Assembly (NCBI GenBank): GCA_015222595.1
Contig: JADFVP010000188.1
Coordinates: 1-10,120 of the forward strand
Source of the DNA: Pseudomonadota bacterium
GTDB taxonomy: Bacteria; Desulfobacterota; GWC2-55-46; JADFVP01
Direction: 5' to 3'
DNA length: 10,120 bases
Within the stretch, counting starts at the first letter, position 1; the number at the start of each line of letters is the position of its first letter. The notes beneath the pieces are model-generated. The model was not told where the DNA came from, made no database searches, and saw nothing but the letters and a program-made list of their open reading frames with translations. This document shows positions 1 through 5,625 of this stretch, piece by piece. The position numbers and the translations under genes were made by a program.

Positions 1-588
1 AAACCACGCGGCAATAAGTGTGATAGCGGTTGCAAAAAAGAGCGTCTCGGCTGAAGCGGCACAGAAGGCGGCACCGAGTCCGCCGCCCTCTCTGGCATAC
101 TCAGAAAGAGCAGAGACCGGAACCATTGCCCAGCGTCCGACAACAGGAAAGAGAAAGAGCAGCGCGTAGCCCCCATACCCGGCACCGCCTTCGAGCGCAA
201 GCGCTGCGCTGATGGCCGCGTACTTCAGTATAAGAAGTAACACGATAAAGACCACGCCTATGGCCCCGGTGGTGTGGTCGCTCATTATCTTAAGCCGCTC
301 TTCGGCGCTGTTGCCTCCTGCAAGGCCGTCTACCGTGTCGGCAAAGCCGTCGAGGTGAAACCCGCCGTTCGTCAACGCCAGAGCCGCAAGCACCAGTGCG
401 CCGGTGAGGCCCGTTGCCGTACCCTCTAAGAGCATCGTCGAAACATACGCAACCACCACGAGCACGCACCCCTGCAGAGCGCCGACGATTGGAAAGAACG
501 CAACCGCAGAGCGGAAGTCGCGGGGCTCAAACTGAGCTCTTACCGGAAGGATGGTAAGCAGTTGCAGGGCTATCAGCAGTCTCTTCAT
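1..588 (-). CDS. cobS: Adenosylcobinamide-GDP ribazoletransferase (cobalamin synthase), C-terminus cut off by window edge
   Basis: This inner-membrane enzyme makes the last bond of the B12 nucleotide loop by joining adenosylcobinamide-GDP to alpha-ribazole (or its 5'-phosphate). Reading the minus strand from ATG at 588 gives 196 uninterrupted codons to the window edge; the family is usually about 250 residues, so roughly the last quarter is missing. The signature GGFHLDGFADTVDG lies at residues 75-88, with the Asp residues expected to bind metal. Just after it come EERLKIMSDHTTGAIG and several hydrophobic segments, as in CobS. An AGGAG at 603-607 lies 14 bases upstream, a rather long spacing. 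The gene starts 11 bases after the cobT stop, so the two are probably translationally coupled. The identification is firm; only the end is unseen. Confidence 0.95.
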   Translation of the reverse strand, partial: MKRLLIALQLLTILPVRAQFEPRDFRSAVAFFPIVGALQGCVLVVVAYVSTMLLEGTATGLTGALVLAALALTNGGFHLDGFADTVDGLAGGNSAEERLKIMSDHTTGAIGVVFIVLLLILKYAAISAALALEGGAGYGGYALLFLFPVVGRWAMVPVSALSEYAREGGGLGAAFCAASAETLFFATAITLIAAWF

Positions 589-599
589 CGCGCGCTCAG

Positions 600-1685
600 C
601 TACTCCTGCTCGCTCACCCCGGCAGAGCCGAAGGTAGCCATCTCGTTGAAGATCTTAAGAGCCGCCTCTATGGATGATATTGCCAGCGCTCCGCCCGTGC
701 CTTCGCCAAGGCGCAAGTTAAGGTCGAGAAAAGGCCTGATGCCTATGGCGTCTAGCGCGGCGCGGTGGCCTCTTTCTACGGAGGAATGGGAGGCGAAGAG
801 GTACTGCTCCACCTCCGGGTGGAGCCTTGAGGCTACGAGCGCGCCTGCGGTGGAGATAAAACCGTCCACTACAACAGGAACCCGCTCGCTGGCTGCGCCT
901 ATTATCAGTCCCGCTATTCCAGCTATCTCGGCCCCTCCGACCTTGGCCAGAACTTCCATTGGGTCCGTGGCATCCGGCGTATTCACCCTTAGAGCCTCCT
1001 CTATCGCCTCGACCTTGCGTGCGTAACTCTTGTCATCTATGCCCGTGCCCCTGCCGGTAACTTCAGCAGGACAGAGACCGGTAAAGACCGAGACCAGCGC
1101 AGCGGACGGCGTGGTGTTGCCGATACCCATCTCTCCTGTGCCGAAGATCGCACCAGGAGCCGAGAACTCTCTGGCGATTTCAATTCCTACTTCGATGCAG
1201 TCTATGGCCTCTTGCCGGGTCATGGCAGGCCCTTTGGCAATGTTGCCCGTGCCGCGAACCACCTTCTTCTTTAACAGCCCCGGTGCGTCGTCGAAATCGG
1301 CATTTACGCCAATATCCACCACCTTGACCGTAGCCCCTACGTGGCGCGCGATTACGTTTATTCCTGCCCCGCCTGCTAAAAAGTTCAGAACCATCTGAGG
1401 GGTGACCTCAGCCGGAAATGCCGAGACCCCTTCTGCCGCTATGCCGTGGTCTCCGGCAAAGACAAAGACGGTCTTTGAACTGATCGTCGGGCTCTTCTCG
1501 CCCGTAATGCCGGCTATCCTTTTGGCGAACTCCTCCAAGTACCCAAGCGAGTCCTTCGGCTTGGTCAACATATCGAGCCTCTGCTGCGCAAGTTCCATAG
1601 CGTTCTTGTCGAGCGCACAGATAGCCTCCAATGCTCCGTCTATTATCTCGGAACCGGTCTTCTTGATTTCTCTAATACCGTTCAT
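600..1685 (-). CDS. cobT: Nicotinate-nucleotide--dimethylbenzimidazole phosphoribosyltransferase
   Basis: This cytosolic enzyme moves phosphoribose from nicotinate mononucleotide to 5,6-dimethylbenzimidazole (or a related base), giving the alpha-ribazole phosphate that CobS uses. From ATG at 1685 it is 361 residues, the family's normal size (Salmonella CobT is 356). Visible motifs are GDHGIAAEGVSAFP (residues 78-91), GEMGIGNTTPSAA (184-196), VVDGFIS (272-278) and GEGTGGAL (327-334). The last holds Glu328, which corresponds to the catalytic glutamate of Salmonella CobT (E317). A GTG at 1700 would add five residues. I prefer the ATG because GAGG at 1695-1698 sits 9 bases before it, while the GTG has no good ribosome-binding site. 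It follows cobU by 21 bases and precedes cobS by 11. Confidence 0.96.
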   Translation of the reverse strand: MNGIREIKKTGSEIIDGALEAICALDKNAMELAQQRLDMLTKPKDSLGYLEEFAKRIAGITGEKSPTISSKTVFVFAGDHGIAAEGVSAFPAEVTPQMVLNFLAGGAGINVIARHVGATVKVVDIGVNADFDDAPGLLKKKVVRGTGNIAKGPAMTRQEAIDCIEVGIEIAREFSAPGAIFGTGEMGIGNTTPSAALVSVFTGLCPAEVTGRGTGIDDKSYARKVEAIEEALRVNTPDATDPMEVLAKVGGAEIAGIAGLIIGAASERVPVVVDGFISTAGALVASRLHPEVEQYLFASHSSVERGHRAALDAIGIRPFLDLNLRLGEGTGGALAISSIEAALKIFNEMATFGSAGVSEQE

Positions 1686-1706
1686 AGGGTACTGCCTCAC
1701 ATATCA

Positions 1707-2252
1707 CTACTTAAGTTTGAGCGGAAGGCCCGCAACTATCATGTACGCTTCGTCTGCGGCCTCTGCCGCCGCCGCATTTATCTTGCCTGCTAAGTCTCTG
1801 AACCTGCGCGAGACCGGGTTGTCGGGTACTATGCCGCTGCCAACCTCATTTGAGACCAGAAAGACAGACGAGCCGGACTCAACTACTGCGGTGCAGGTTG
1901 ACAAAAAAGCCGTGGCGCGCTCCATTATCTCGGCGTCGGCAAGCCCGGAGCCCATAAGGTTGGAGACCCAGAGCGTAATGCAGTCGAGCACGACGACGGA
2001 GCCCGGCTCTATCTTCCCAAGTTCCGAGGCCGGGTCAACCGGAACCTCTACTGTCTGCCACCTCTCGCCTCTGCCCTCTCTGTGCAGCGCAATGCGCTCG
2101 ACCATCTCGGTATCGAGCGCCTCGGCAGTGGCAAAGTAGACGGGTGTGCAGGAGCGCAGAGTTGCATGCTCCTCGGCGCGTGTCTGCGCAAAATCGCTCT
2201 TGCCGCTTCTCGACCCGCCTGTTACAAAGGTCAGTACTGTAGTGTCTCCCAT
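1707..2252 (-). CDS. cobU: Bifunctional adenosylcobinamide kinase / adenosylcobinamide-phosphate guanylyltransferase
   Basis: The enzyme phosphorylates adenosylcobinamide and then transfers GMP to it, giving the AdoCbi-GDP used by CobS; the orthologue in aerobic-pathway organisms is called CobP. The 181-residue length matches the family. The P-loop GGSRSGKS is at residues 12-19. The segment RIALHREGRGERWQTVEVP (53-71) contains His57, matching the histidine guanylylated during catalysis in Salmonella CobU (His46). LDCITLWVSNL (89-99) and VSNEVGSGIVP (133-143), followed by RRFRDLAGKIN, complete the family pattern. The start is well set: ATG at 2252 with GAGGAG 10 bases upstream (2263-2268). It is the second gene of the operon, 48 bases after cobO. 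Confidence 0.97.
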   Translation of the reverse strand: MGDTTVLTFVTGGSRSGKSDFAQTRAEEHATLRSCTPVYFATAEALDTEMVERIALHREGRGERWQTVEVPVDPASELGKIEPGSVVVLDCITLWVSNLMGSGLADAEIMERATAFLSTCTAVVESGSSVFLVSNEVGSGIVPDNPVSRRFRDLAGKINAAAAEAADEAYMIVAGLPLKLK

Positions 2253-2283
2253 ACCGTCCGTACTCCTCTACTGCACTCTCGTT

Positions 2284-2301
2284 AGCCGGAAAAAACCGGC
2301 T
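2284..2301 (-). other. Small hairpin in the cobO-cobU gap
   Basis: A perfect 6-bp inverted repeat (AGCCGG, six bases, CCGGCT) starts at the last base of the cobO stop codon. In the minus-strand transcript the loop is UUUUUU and no U-run follows the stem, so it is not a standard intrinsic terminator. It could stabilise or separate the cobO part of the message, but that is inference. Confidence 0.4.
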
Positions 2302-2864
2302 TAAAACTCTATGCCCTTACGCGCCGGAAGCCCGGTGTCGTACGGGTGCTTTATCTTTAGCATCTCCGTTACGTAGTCCGCCATCTTCTGAAGCTCCACG
2401 GGTGCGTCGCGCCCGGTGAACGCAACCTCAAGGTCTACCGGCTTGGTCTCGAGAAACTCTATTACCTCATCAAGAGCTAGCCAGCCTCCGTTTATCGCAG
2501 AGAGTATCTCGTCGCAGACTAGAAGATCTATGCCTCCGGCACCAACCCGCTCTTTAATGAGCGCAAAGGCGTCTGTTACGCTTGCCTGCACCGCCACTTT
2601 GTCGGTTCTCTTACCCGTGAACATTGGATGACGGCAGTTTGCGCGCTTTAGTTCAAGGTCTACTCCTAAGGCGTCGAAACCATCTGATTGAAAGAATTCC
2701 TTCTCGCCCGACTCTGCGCTGTCTTCTTTAAAGAACTGCACTATAAGAACCTTCAGCCCTGCGCCTGCGGCCCTCAGGGCGAGCCCCAAAGAGGCCGTGG
2801 TCTTGCCCTTGCCCTCGCCCGTGTAGATATGGATAAGGCCCGAACTCTTCATTCCTTTAAACAC
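2301..2864 (-). CDS. cobO: Corrinoid adenosyltransferase (cob(I)yrinic acid a,c-diamide adenosyltransferase, CobA/CobO/BtuR type)
   Basis: The enzyme attaches the upper 5'-deoxyadenosyl ligand from ATP to Co(I) corrinoids, in de novo synthesis and salvage. Counting residues from the upstream ATG at 2879, the P-loop GEGKGKTT is at 21-28, the Walker B-like CDEILSAINGGWL at 122-134, TGRDAP at 155-160, and the C-terminal KHPYDTGLPARKGIEF at 177-192. All are typical of the CobA/CobO family, and the protein is full length. Three starts are possible. ATG 2879 has no ribosome-binding site. GTG 2864 has GGAGGG exactly 7 bases upstream (2872-2877), and I chose it for that reason. ATG 2852 would give the most family-like N-terminus but has AAAGGA directly against it. 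It is the first gene behind the cobalamin riboswitch. Confidence 0.95.
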   Translation of the reverse strand: MFKGMKSSGLIHIYTGEGKGKTTASLGLALRAAGAGLKVLIVQFFKEDSAESGEKEFFQSDGFDALGVDLELKRANCRHPMFTGKRTDKVAVQASVTDAFALIKERVGAGGIDLLVCDEILSAINGGWLALDEVIEFLETKPVDLEVAFTGRDAPVELQKMADYVTEMLKIKHPYDTGLPARKGIEF

Positions 2865-2902
2865 TTTTATTCCCTCCATAGCAGACGAACAAGAGACAAA
2901 AA

Positions 2903-2940
2903 ACTCTAATGAAAAACAGAGTACTCTAATGACAAACAGA
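2903..2940. repeat. Two-copy direct repeat in the cobO leader
   Basis: Two 18-base copies reading actctaatgaMaaacaga on the plus strand occupy 2903-2920 and 2923-2940. They differ at one position (a versus c) and are separated by gt, giving a 20-base period. They lie between the proposed riboswitch terminator and the cobO start, in transcribed leader. No function is evident; two copies 20 bases apart could be a protein-binding site or simple slippage. Confidence 0.75.
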
Positions 2941-2951
2941 TAACCCCGGAA

Positions 2952-2987
2952 CTAGAAAACCCGCCCCAACGAAAATCGAAGGACGGG
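2952..2987 (-). terminator. Probable riboswitch-controlled intrinsic terminator before cobO
   Basis: In the minus-strand RNA, CCCGUCC (2987-2981) can pair with GGGCGGG (2966-2960) in a 7-bp stem with one G-U wobble. UUUUCUAG follows at once (2959-2952). The wobble and U-run fit termination of leftward transcripts only. It lies between the cobalamin aptamer and cobO, where an expression platform would be, so B12-bound aptamer would be expected to favour it. I did not resolve the competing antiterminator. Confidence 0.6.
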
Positions 2988-3060
2988 AATACAAGAAGAG
3001 CCAGTTTTTGCCTGTTGCCCCAATCGGCTCTAAACAGAAATGAGTCAACGAGGCTGCTCC

Positions 3061-3081
3061 GGCCTTCTCCCTCGAAAGGCC
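3061..3081 (-). other. Hairpin just downstream of the riboswitch aptamer
   Basis: GGCCTT at 3061-3066 and AAGGCC at 3076-3081 form a perfect 6-bp inverted repeat with a 9-base loop, 12 bases past the 3' end of the aptamer. No U-run follows. It may be part of the expression platform. Confidence 0.4.
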
Positions 3082-3093
3082 TTAAACTTAAAT

Positions 3094-3220
3094 GGCGACC
3101 GGGCAGGTCTCCTGGCTCGCGGACTTATCCGCTCACAGTTGCGGGGCAGCTCCCGGTTCTACGGGAATTCCCTAAAGCCCCCTTCCTTAGCACCATCTCG
3201 GTGGGGACACCACAGTCGCC
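3094..3220 (-). ncRNA. Cobalamin riboswitch (B12 aptamer)
   Basis: The minus strand carries the conserved cobalamin aptamer core: TTTAGGGAA, then the hairpin CCCG-TAGAAC-CGGG, then GAGCTGCCCCGCAACTGT, a perfect GCGGA-TAAG-TCCGC hairpin (3119-3132) and the B12-box form GCCAGGAGACCTGCC. Closing stem P1 can be seen as GGCGAC (3220-3215) pairing with GTCGCC (3099-3094), which sets the boundaries given. A small GGTG...CACC hairpin lies in the 5' part. The element faces the cob genes, with its 3' end about 230 bases before cobO. By family precedent, adenosylcobalamin binding represses B12 synthesis genes. Confidence 0.95.
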
Positions 3221-3245
3221 TTACTTCTACTTTTACTCACCTCAA

Positions 3246-3273
3246 GCTATCAAGTATGGCCCGTACGGGTCAA
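3246..3273 (-). promoter_or_regulatory. Candidate promoter for the riboswitch-cob transcript
   Basis: On the minus strand, TTGACC (3273-3268) is followed after 16 bases by GATAGC (3251-3246), a weak -10. An A-tract resembling an UP element lies just upstream of the -35. The predicted start near 3239 would fall about 20 bases before riboswitch stem P1. Position supports it; the -10 match is poor. Confidence 0.3.
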
Positions 3274-3295
3274 GCTGTTTTTTTGTCGTAATGAA

Positions 3296-3317
3296 CTCTG
3301 TCGGGCTAGCAACAGAG
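3296..3317 (-). other. Inverted repeat upstream of the riboswitch
   Basis: CTCTGTCG (3296-3303) and CAACAGAG (3310-3317) form an 8-bp stem with one pair that is G-U only in the minus-strand RNA, around a 6-base loop. There is no U-run. It sits between the divergent promoters, so an operator is as plausible as an RNA hairpin. Confidence 0.3.
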
Positions 3318-3358
3318 CCGAAAACAGTAATTTATATAGCGTAAAGAGACGAACAGGC

Positions 3359-3399
3359 TTGACTTTATCATCCAACGGCTAGTAATATCAGTCTATAAT
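3359..3399 (+). promoter_or_regulatory. Candidate promoter for the carbonic-anhydrase-like gene
   Basis: TTGACT (3359-3364) is followed after 18 bases by TAATAT (3383-3388). A perfect TATAAT lies slightly further on (3394-3399) but has no good -35 at 17 bases. Either gives a 5' leader of about 70-85 bases containing a small CGCTC/GAGCG hairpin (3428-3446). Confidence 0.4.
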
Positions 3400-3476
3400 G
3401 TATAAAGTTTTTTAAGAACGACTCGTTCGCTCAGAGCAACAGAGCGTGAAAGAACCGAACAAGGGGTGCCGAGAGT

Positions 3477-4394
3477 ATGCCTGTAAACGACCTGAAGATT
3501 AACTGGGCTGACCTGGTAAAGATTACCGTAGCGGATATGCCGCATGCTCTGGCAAGAGATTTCTTAAGAAATCTCCGCCTCAGCTCCTCTACGCCCACCA
3601 CAGATGTATACGTCTGTAGCGACGCCAGGAACAAGGGAGTCCGGCAGATACTCAAGCACCTGCCGAACGTTAACGTGTTGATTAACGCCGGCAACGTCGT
3701 CTACAGCCCCAACAAGATACCAACGGTAGTAATCGCGCACGGCTCCCATAACCATAAATGCGGCGCCGTGCAGTATGCCGGCAGCCACAAAGAAGATCCC
3801 AACGCAGAGCTGCCGAGCATAGCCAAAGAGGTGTGCGGCGACGCGATAGAGAACGCTAAGATGCAGCTCGACAAGGTGGACGAAGAGTTCAGAGCTGGCA
3901 TTATCTACTACGACCATGCCCTCGGCACGGTAGAGAAGGTGACCAACGGCGAGTACGCCCGCTCCGAGGTCTGCGACTTCTTCTACAAGGAACTCGACAT
4001 GACGCTCAAGGGCAGGCACACGGCGGAGGAGGTAATGGCGATGTCCGTCGGGCAAAACCCTGAAATCATCTTCTTCACCAACTTCAGCACCCGCAACACC
4101 GCTTACGATCTCTTCAGGATAAATGTTCAGAAGAACATGTTTCACGGCGTGGTTCGCGACTCCTTCTGCTTTGCCATGGGCTCGGCCCTTACCGAAGAGG
4201 AGAGCTTTAGAGACACCCGTACCACGATACTCGGCTTCAAAGAGAACGACCACCTGCCCGAGGGGATTGAAAGCTTTCTTAACGAAGAGGCTATGCTGCG
4301 CGGATACATCGACAAGGGCGGCAGAATCTACCTAGCATCCATAGGCGGGCTTCCAAGCCAGAAAAGAATCTACGAGATCCGACCATCCAAATAA
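3477..4394 (+). CDS. Beta-carbonic-anhydrase-like protein with an atypical metal motif and extra C-terminal region
   Basis: The N-terminal half resembles a compact beta-class carbonic anhydrase. CSDAR (residues 47-51) gives the first zinc cysteine and the Asp-Arg dyad, INAGN (69-73) matches the usual RNAGN, AHGSHNHKCGAV (87-98) stands where the second metal motif HxxCGA belongs, and GIIYYDHALGTVEKV (141-155) matches the closing strand vYDxxtG. Two things are odd. Cys95 has Asn at -3, where the zinc His normally is; histidines occur instead at -2, -4 and -7 (93, 91, 88). About 150 further residues (156-305) show no domain I recognise. There is no signal peptide or membrane segment, so it is probably cytoplasmic. 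ATG 3477 has AAGGGG 10 bases upstream. CO2 hydration is plausible but unproven, because the metal site may be altered. Confidence 0.75.
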   Translation: MPVNDLKINWADLVKITVADMPHALARDFLRNLRLSSSTPTTDVYVCSDARNKGVRQILKHLPNVNVLINAGNVVYSPNKIPTVVIAHGSHNHKCGAVQYAGSHKEDPNAELPSIAKEVCGDAIENAKMQLDKVDEEFRAGIIYYDHALGTVEKVTNGEYARSEVCDFFYKELDMTLKGRHTAEEVMAMSVGQNPEIIFFTNFSTRNTAYDLFRINVQKNMFHGVVRDSFCFAMGSALTEEESFRDTRTTILGFKENDHLPEGIESFLNEEAMLRGYIDKGGRIYLASIGGLPSQKRIYEIRPSK

Positions 4395-4509
4395 GTAAAG
4401 AAGAGCACGTGGGAAAAGCAAACCCATGCCTGCAACACGGCAACAAAACCAGCCCCGGAGTCCAGTTGTCACACCACCCATATAGAACCGAGCAGTGCGG
4501 TAGCAGCCC

Positions 4510-5520
4510 GTGCTGATACTCTGGGGAGAGTTCATACTCTGCTCGGCTGTAATCGTCGTCTGCGGCTACTTTCTGTCGCTCTACGGAGACATTATCGCCG
4601 AGAAGTCGGGCCTTGGGCGCGCCTGGGTGGGCCTTATACTTATGGCGGGAGTAACTAGCCTGCCGGAACTTATAAGCGGAATCTCCGCAGTCACCATTGC
4701 ATCCGTGCCAGACATAGCGGTCGGCGGCATAATGGGCTCTTGCATCTTCAACATCTCCATAATCGCGCTCATGGACTTCTTTCACGGACGCGACCCGATC
4801 TTTTCAAGGGCCGCCACCGGGCACATGCTCTCGGCCGGCTTTGGGGTGCTCCTTATCGGGGTCGCCTCCATGTCGATAATCGCCGGGCCTGCAATTCCCG
4901 AATTCTACCACATCGGCCTCTACTCCCCGGTCATACTCTTCATCTACATAATGGCCATTCGCAGCGTCTACTACTACGAAAAGAGGCTCCTCGAAGCACA
5001 CGTTACAGAGGTGGCCGAGGCCCAAGAGGCGCAGTACGACCACATGACGCTCAACAAGGCGATACTCTTCTACGTGATAAACGGCGGCATAATAGTCATT
5101 GCCGCCACAGTACTGCCGTTTCTAGGAGACAGAATCGCGGTAGCAACAGGCCTCGGCGGCAGCTTCGTAGGCACGGTCTTTATCGGCCTTGCCACCTCGC
5201 TCCCGGAACTTGCGGTCTCTATGAGCGCGCTCAAGATCGGGGCCGCAGAGATGGCAATTGCCAACCTCTTCGGCTCAAACCTCTTCAACATCGCTATCAT
5301 CACGGTCGAAGACCTCTTCTACACCAAAGGGAGCCTCCTTGGCGCCGTCTCTTCGGAGCACGCCGTAATGGGCTTTATAGCTATGATGATGACGGGTGTG
5401 GCGATAGTGGCGCTGACCTACAGGGCACGCAAGAAGTTCTTTCTGCGCCTCAGCTGGGACGCCTTCGCCCTTGTGCTCGGATATATAATCTCGATAATCC
5501 TGCTCTACAGGATGAGATAA
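4510..5520 (+). CDS. CaCA-family cation antiporter (sodium/calcium exchanger type)
   Basis: This 336-residue inner-membrane protein has the two inverted alpha-repeats of sodium/calcium exchangers. Repeat 1 carries TSLPEL (49-54, Glu53) and GSCIFNI (76-82). Repeat 2 carries TSLPEL (229-234, Glu233) and GSNLFNI (255-261). The two glutamates match the ion-binding glutamates of structurally known exchangers. Hydrophobic segments before, between and after the repeats fit about ten transmembrane helices, with a polar cytoplasmic-type loop at about 154-182. Repeat 1 has Cys where GSN is usual. The likely role is Ca2+ (or another cation) export driven by Na+ or H+; the coupling ion cannot be read from sequence. 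GTG at 4510 is the only sensible start, since an in-frame TAG lies at 4501-4503, but its ribosome-binding site is poor. Confidence 0.88.
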   Translation: MLILWGEFILCSAVIVVCGYFLSLYGDIIAEKSGLGRAWVGLILMAGVTSLPELISGISAVTIASVPDIAVGGIMGSCIFNISIIALMDFFHGRDPIFSRAATGHMLSAGFGVLLIGVASMSIIAGPAIPEFYHIGLYSPVILFIYIMAIRSVYYYEKRLLEAHVTEVAEAQEAQYDHMTLNKAILFYVINGGIIVIAATVLPFLGDRIAVATGLGGSFVGTVFIGLATSLPELAVSMSALKIGAAEMAIANLFGSNLFNIAIITVEDLFYTKGSLLGAVSSEHAVMGFIAMMMTGVAIVALTYRARKKFFLRLSWDAFALVLGYIISIILLYRMR

Positions 5521-5589
5521 CTCCATGAAGAGCATGCATGATAAAAGGGACGGGCGAATAGACCTAAAGCTCGAATCCAAAATTCGCAG

Positions 5590-5619
5590 TTGTCTTACCG
5601 TCTCTACTTATAGTACTAT
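5590..5619 (+). promoter_or_regulatory. Candidate promoter immediately before lptF
   Basis: TTGTCT (5590-5595) is followed after 18 bases by TACTAT (5614-5619), only six bases before the lptF ATG. An overlapping TATAGT (5609-5614) is a better hexamer, but only 13 bases from that -35. A small CGAAT/ATTCG hairpin (5572-5586) lies just upstream. Confidence 0.3.
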
Positions 5620-5625
5620 CTGAAA

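Noticed and set aside
1402..2139. Long plus-strand open frame (245 codons) across cobT and cobU
   Set aside because: It lies wholly antisense to two confidently identified enzymes and has no recognisable domain.
3259..3284. Possible plus-strand terminator (CCCGTACGGG followed by seven T)
   Set aside because: The stem is only about five pairs, the T-run starts six bases after it, and no plus-strand gene lies upstream. The T-run fits better as an A-tract for the leftward promoter.
3015..3344. Plus-strand open frames of 83 and 109 codons
   Set aside because: They cover the cobalamin riboswitch on the opposite strand and look like translated structured RNA.
3564..4253. Long minus-strand open frame (229 codons) opposite the carbonic-anhydrase-like gene
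   Set aside because: The plus-strand frame shows family motifs and a ribosome-binding site; this one is rich in Val, Ala, Gly and Arg, with no motif.
4395..4509. Possible promoter (TTGTCA / TATAGA) before the antiporter
   Set aside because: The two hexamers are only nine bases apart, and I found no alternative pair with proper spacing.
4740..5528. Plus-strand open frame (262 codons) within the antiporter gene
   Set aside because: It is the shifted frame of a clear membrane protein, with an improbable Arg/His/Pro-rich composition.
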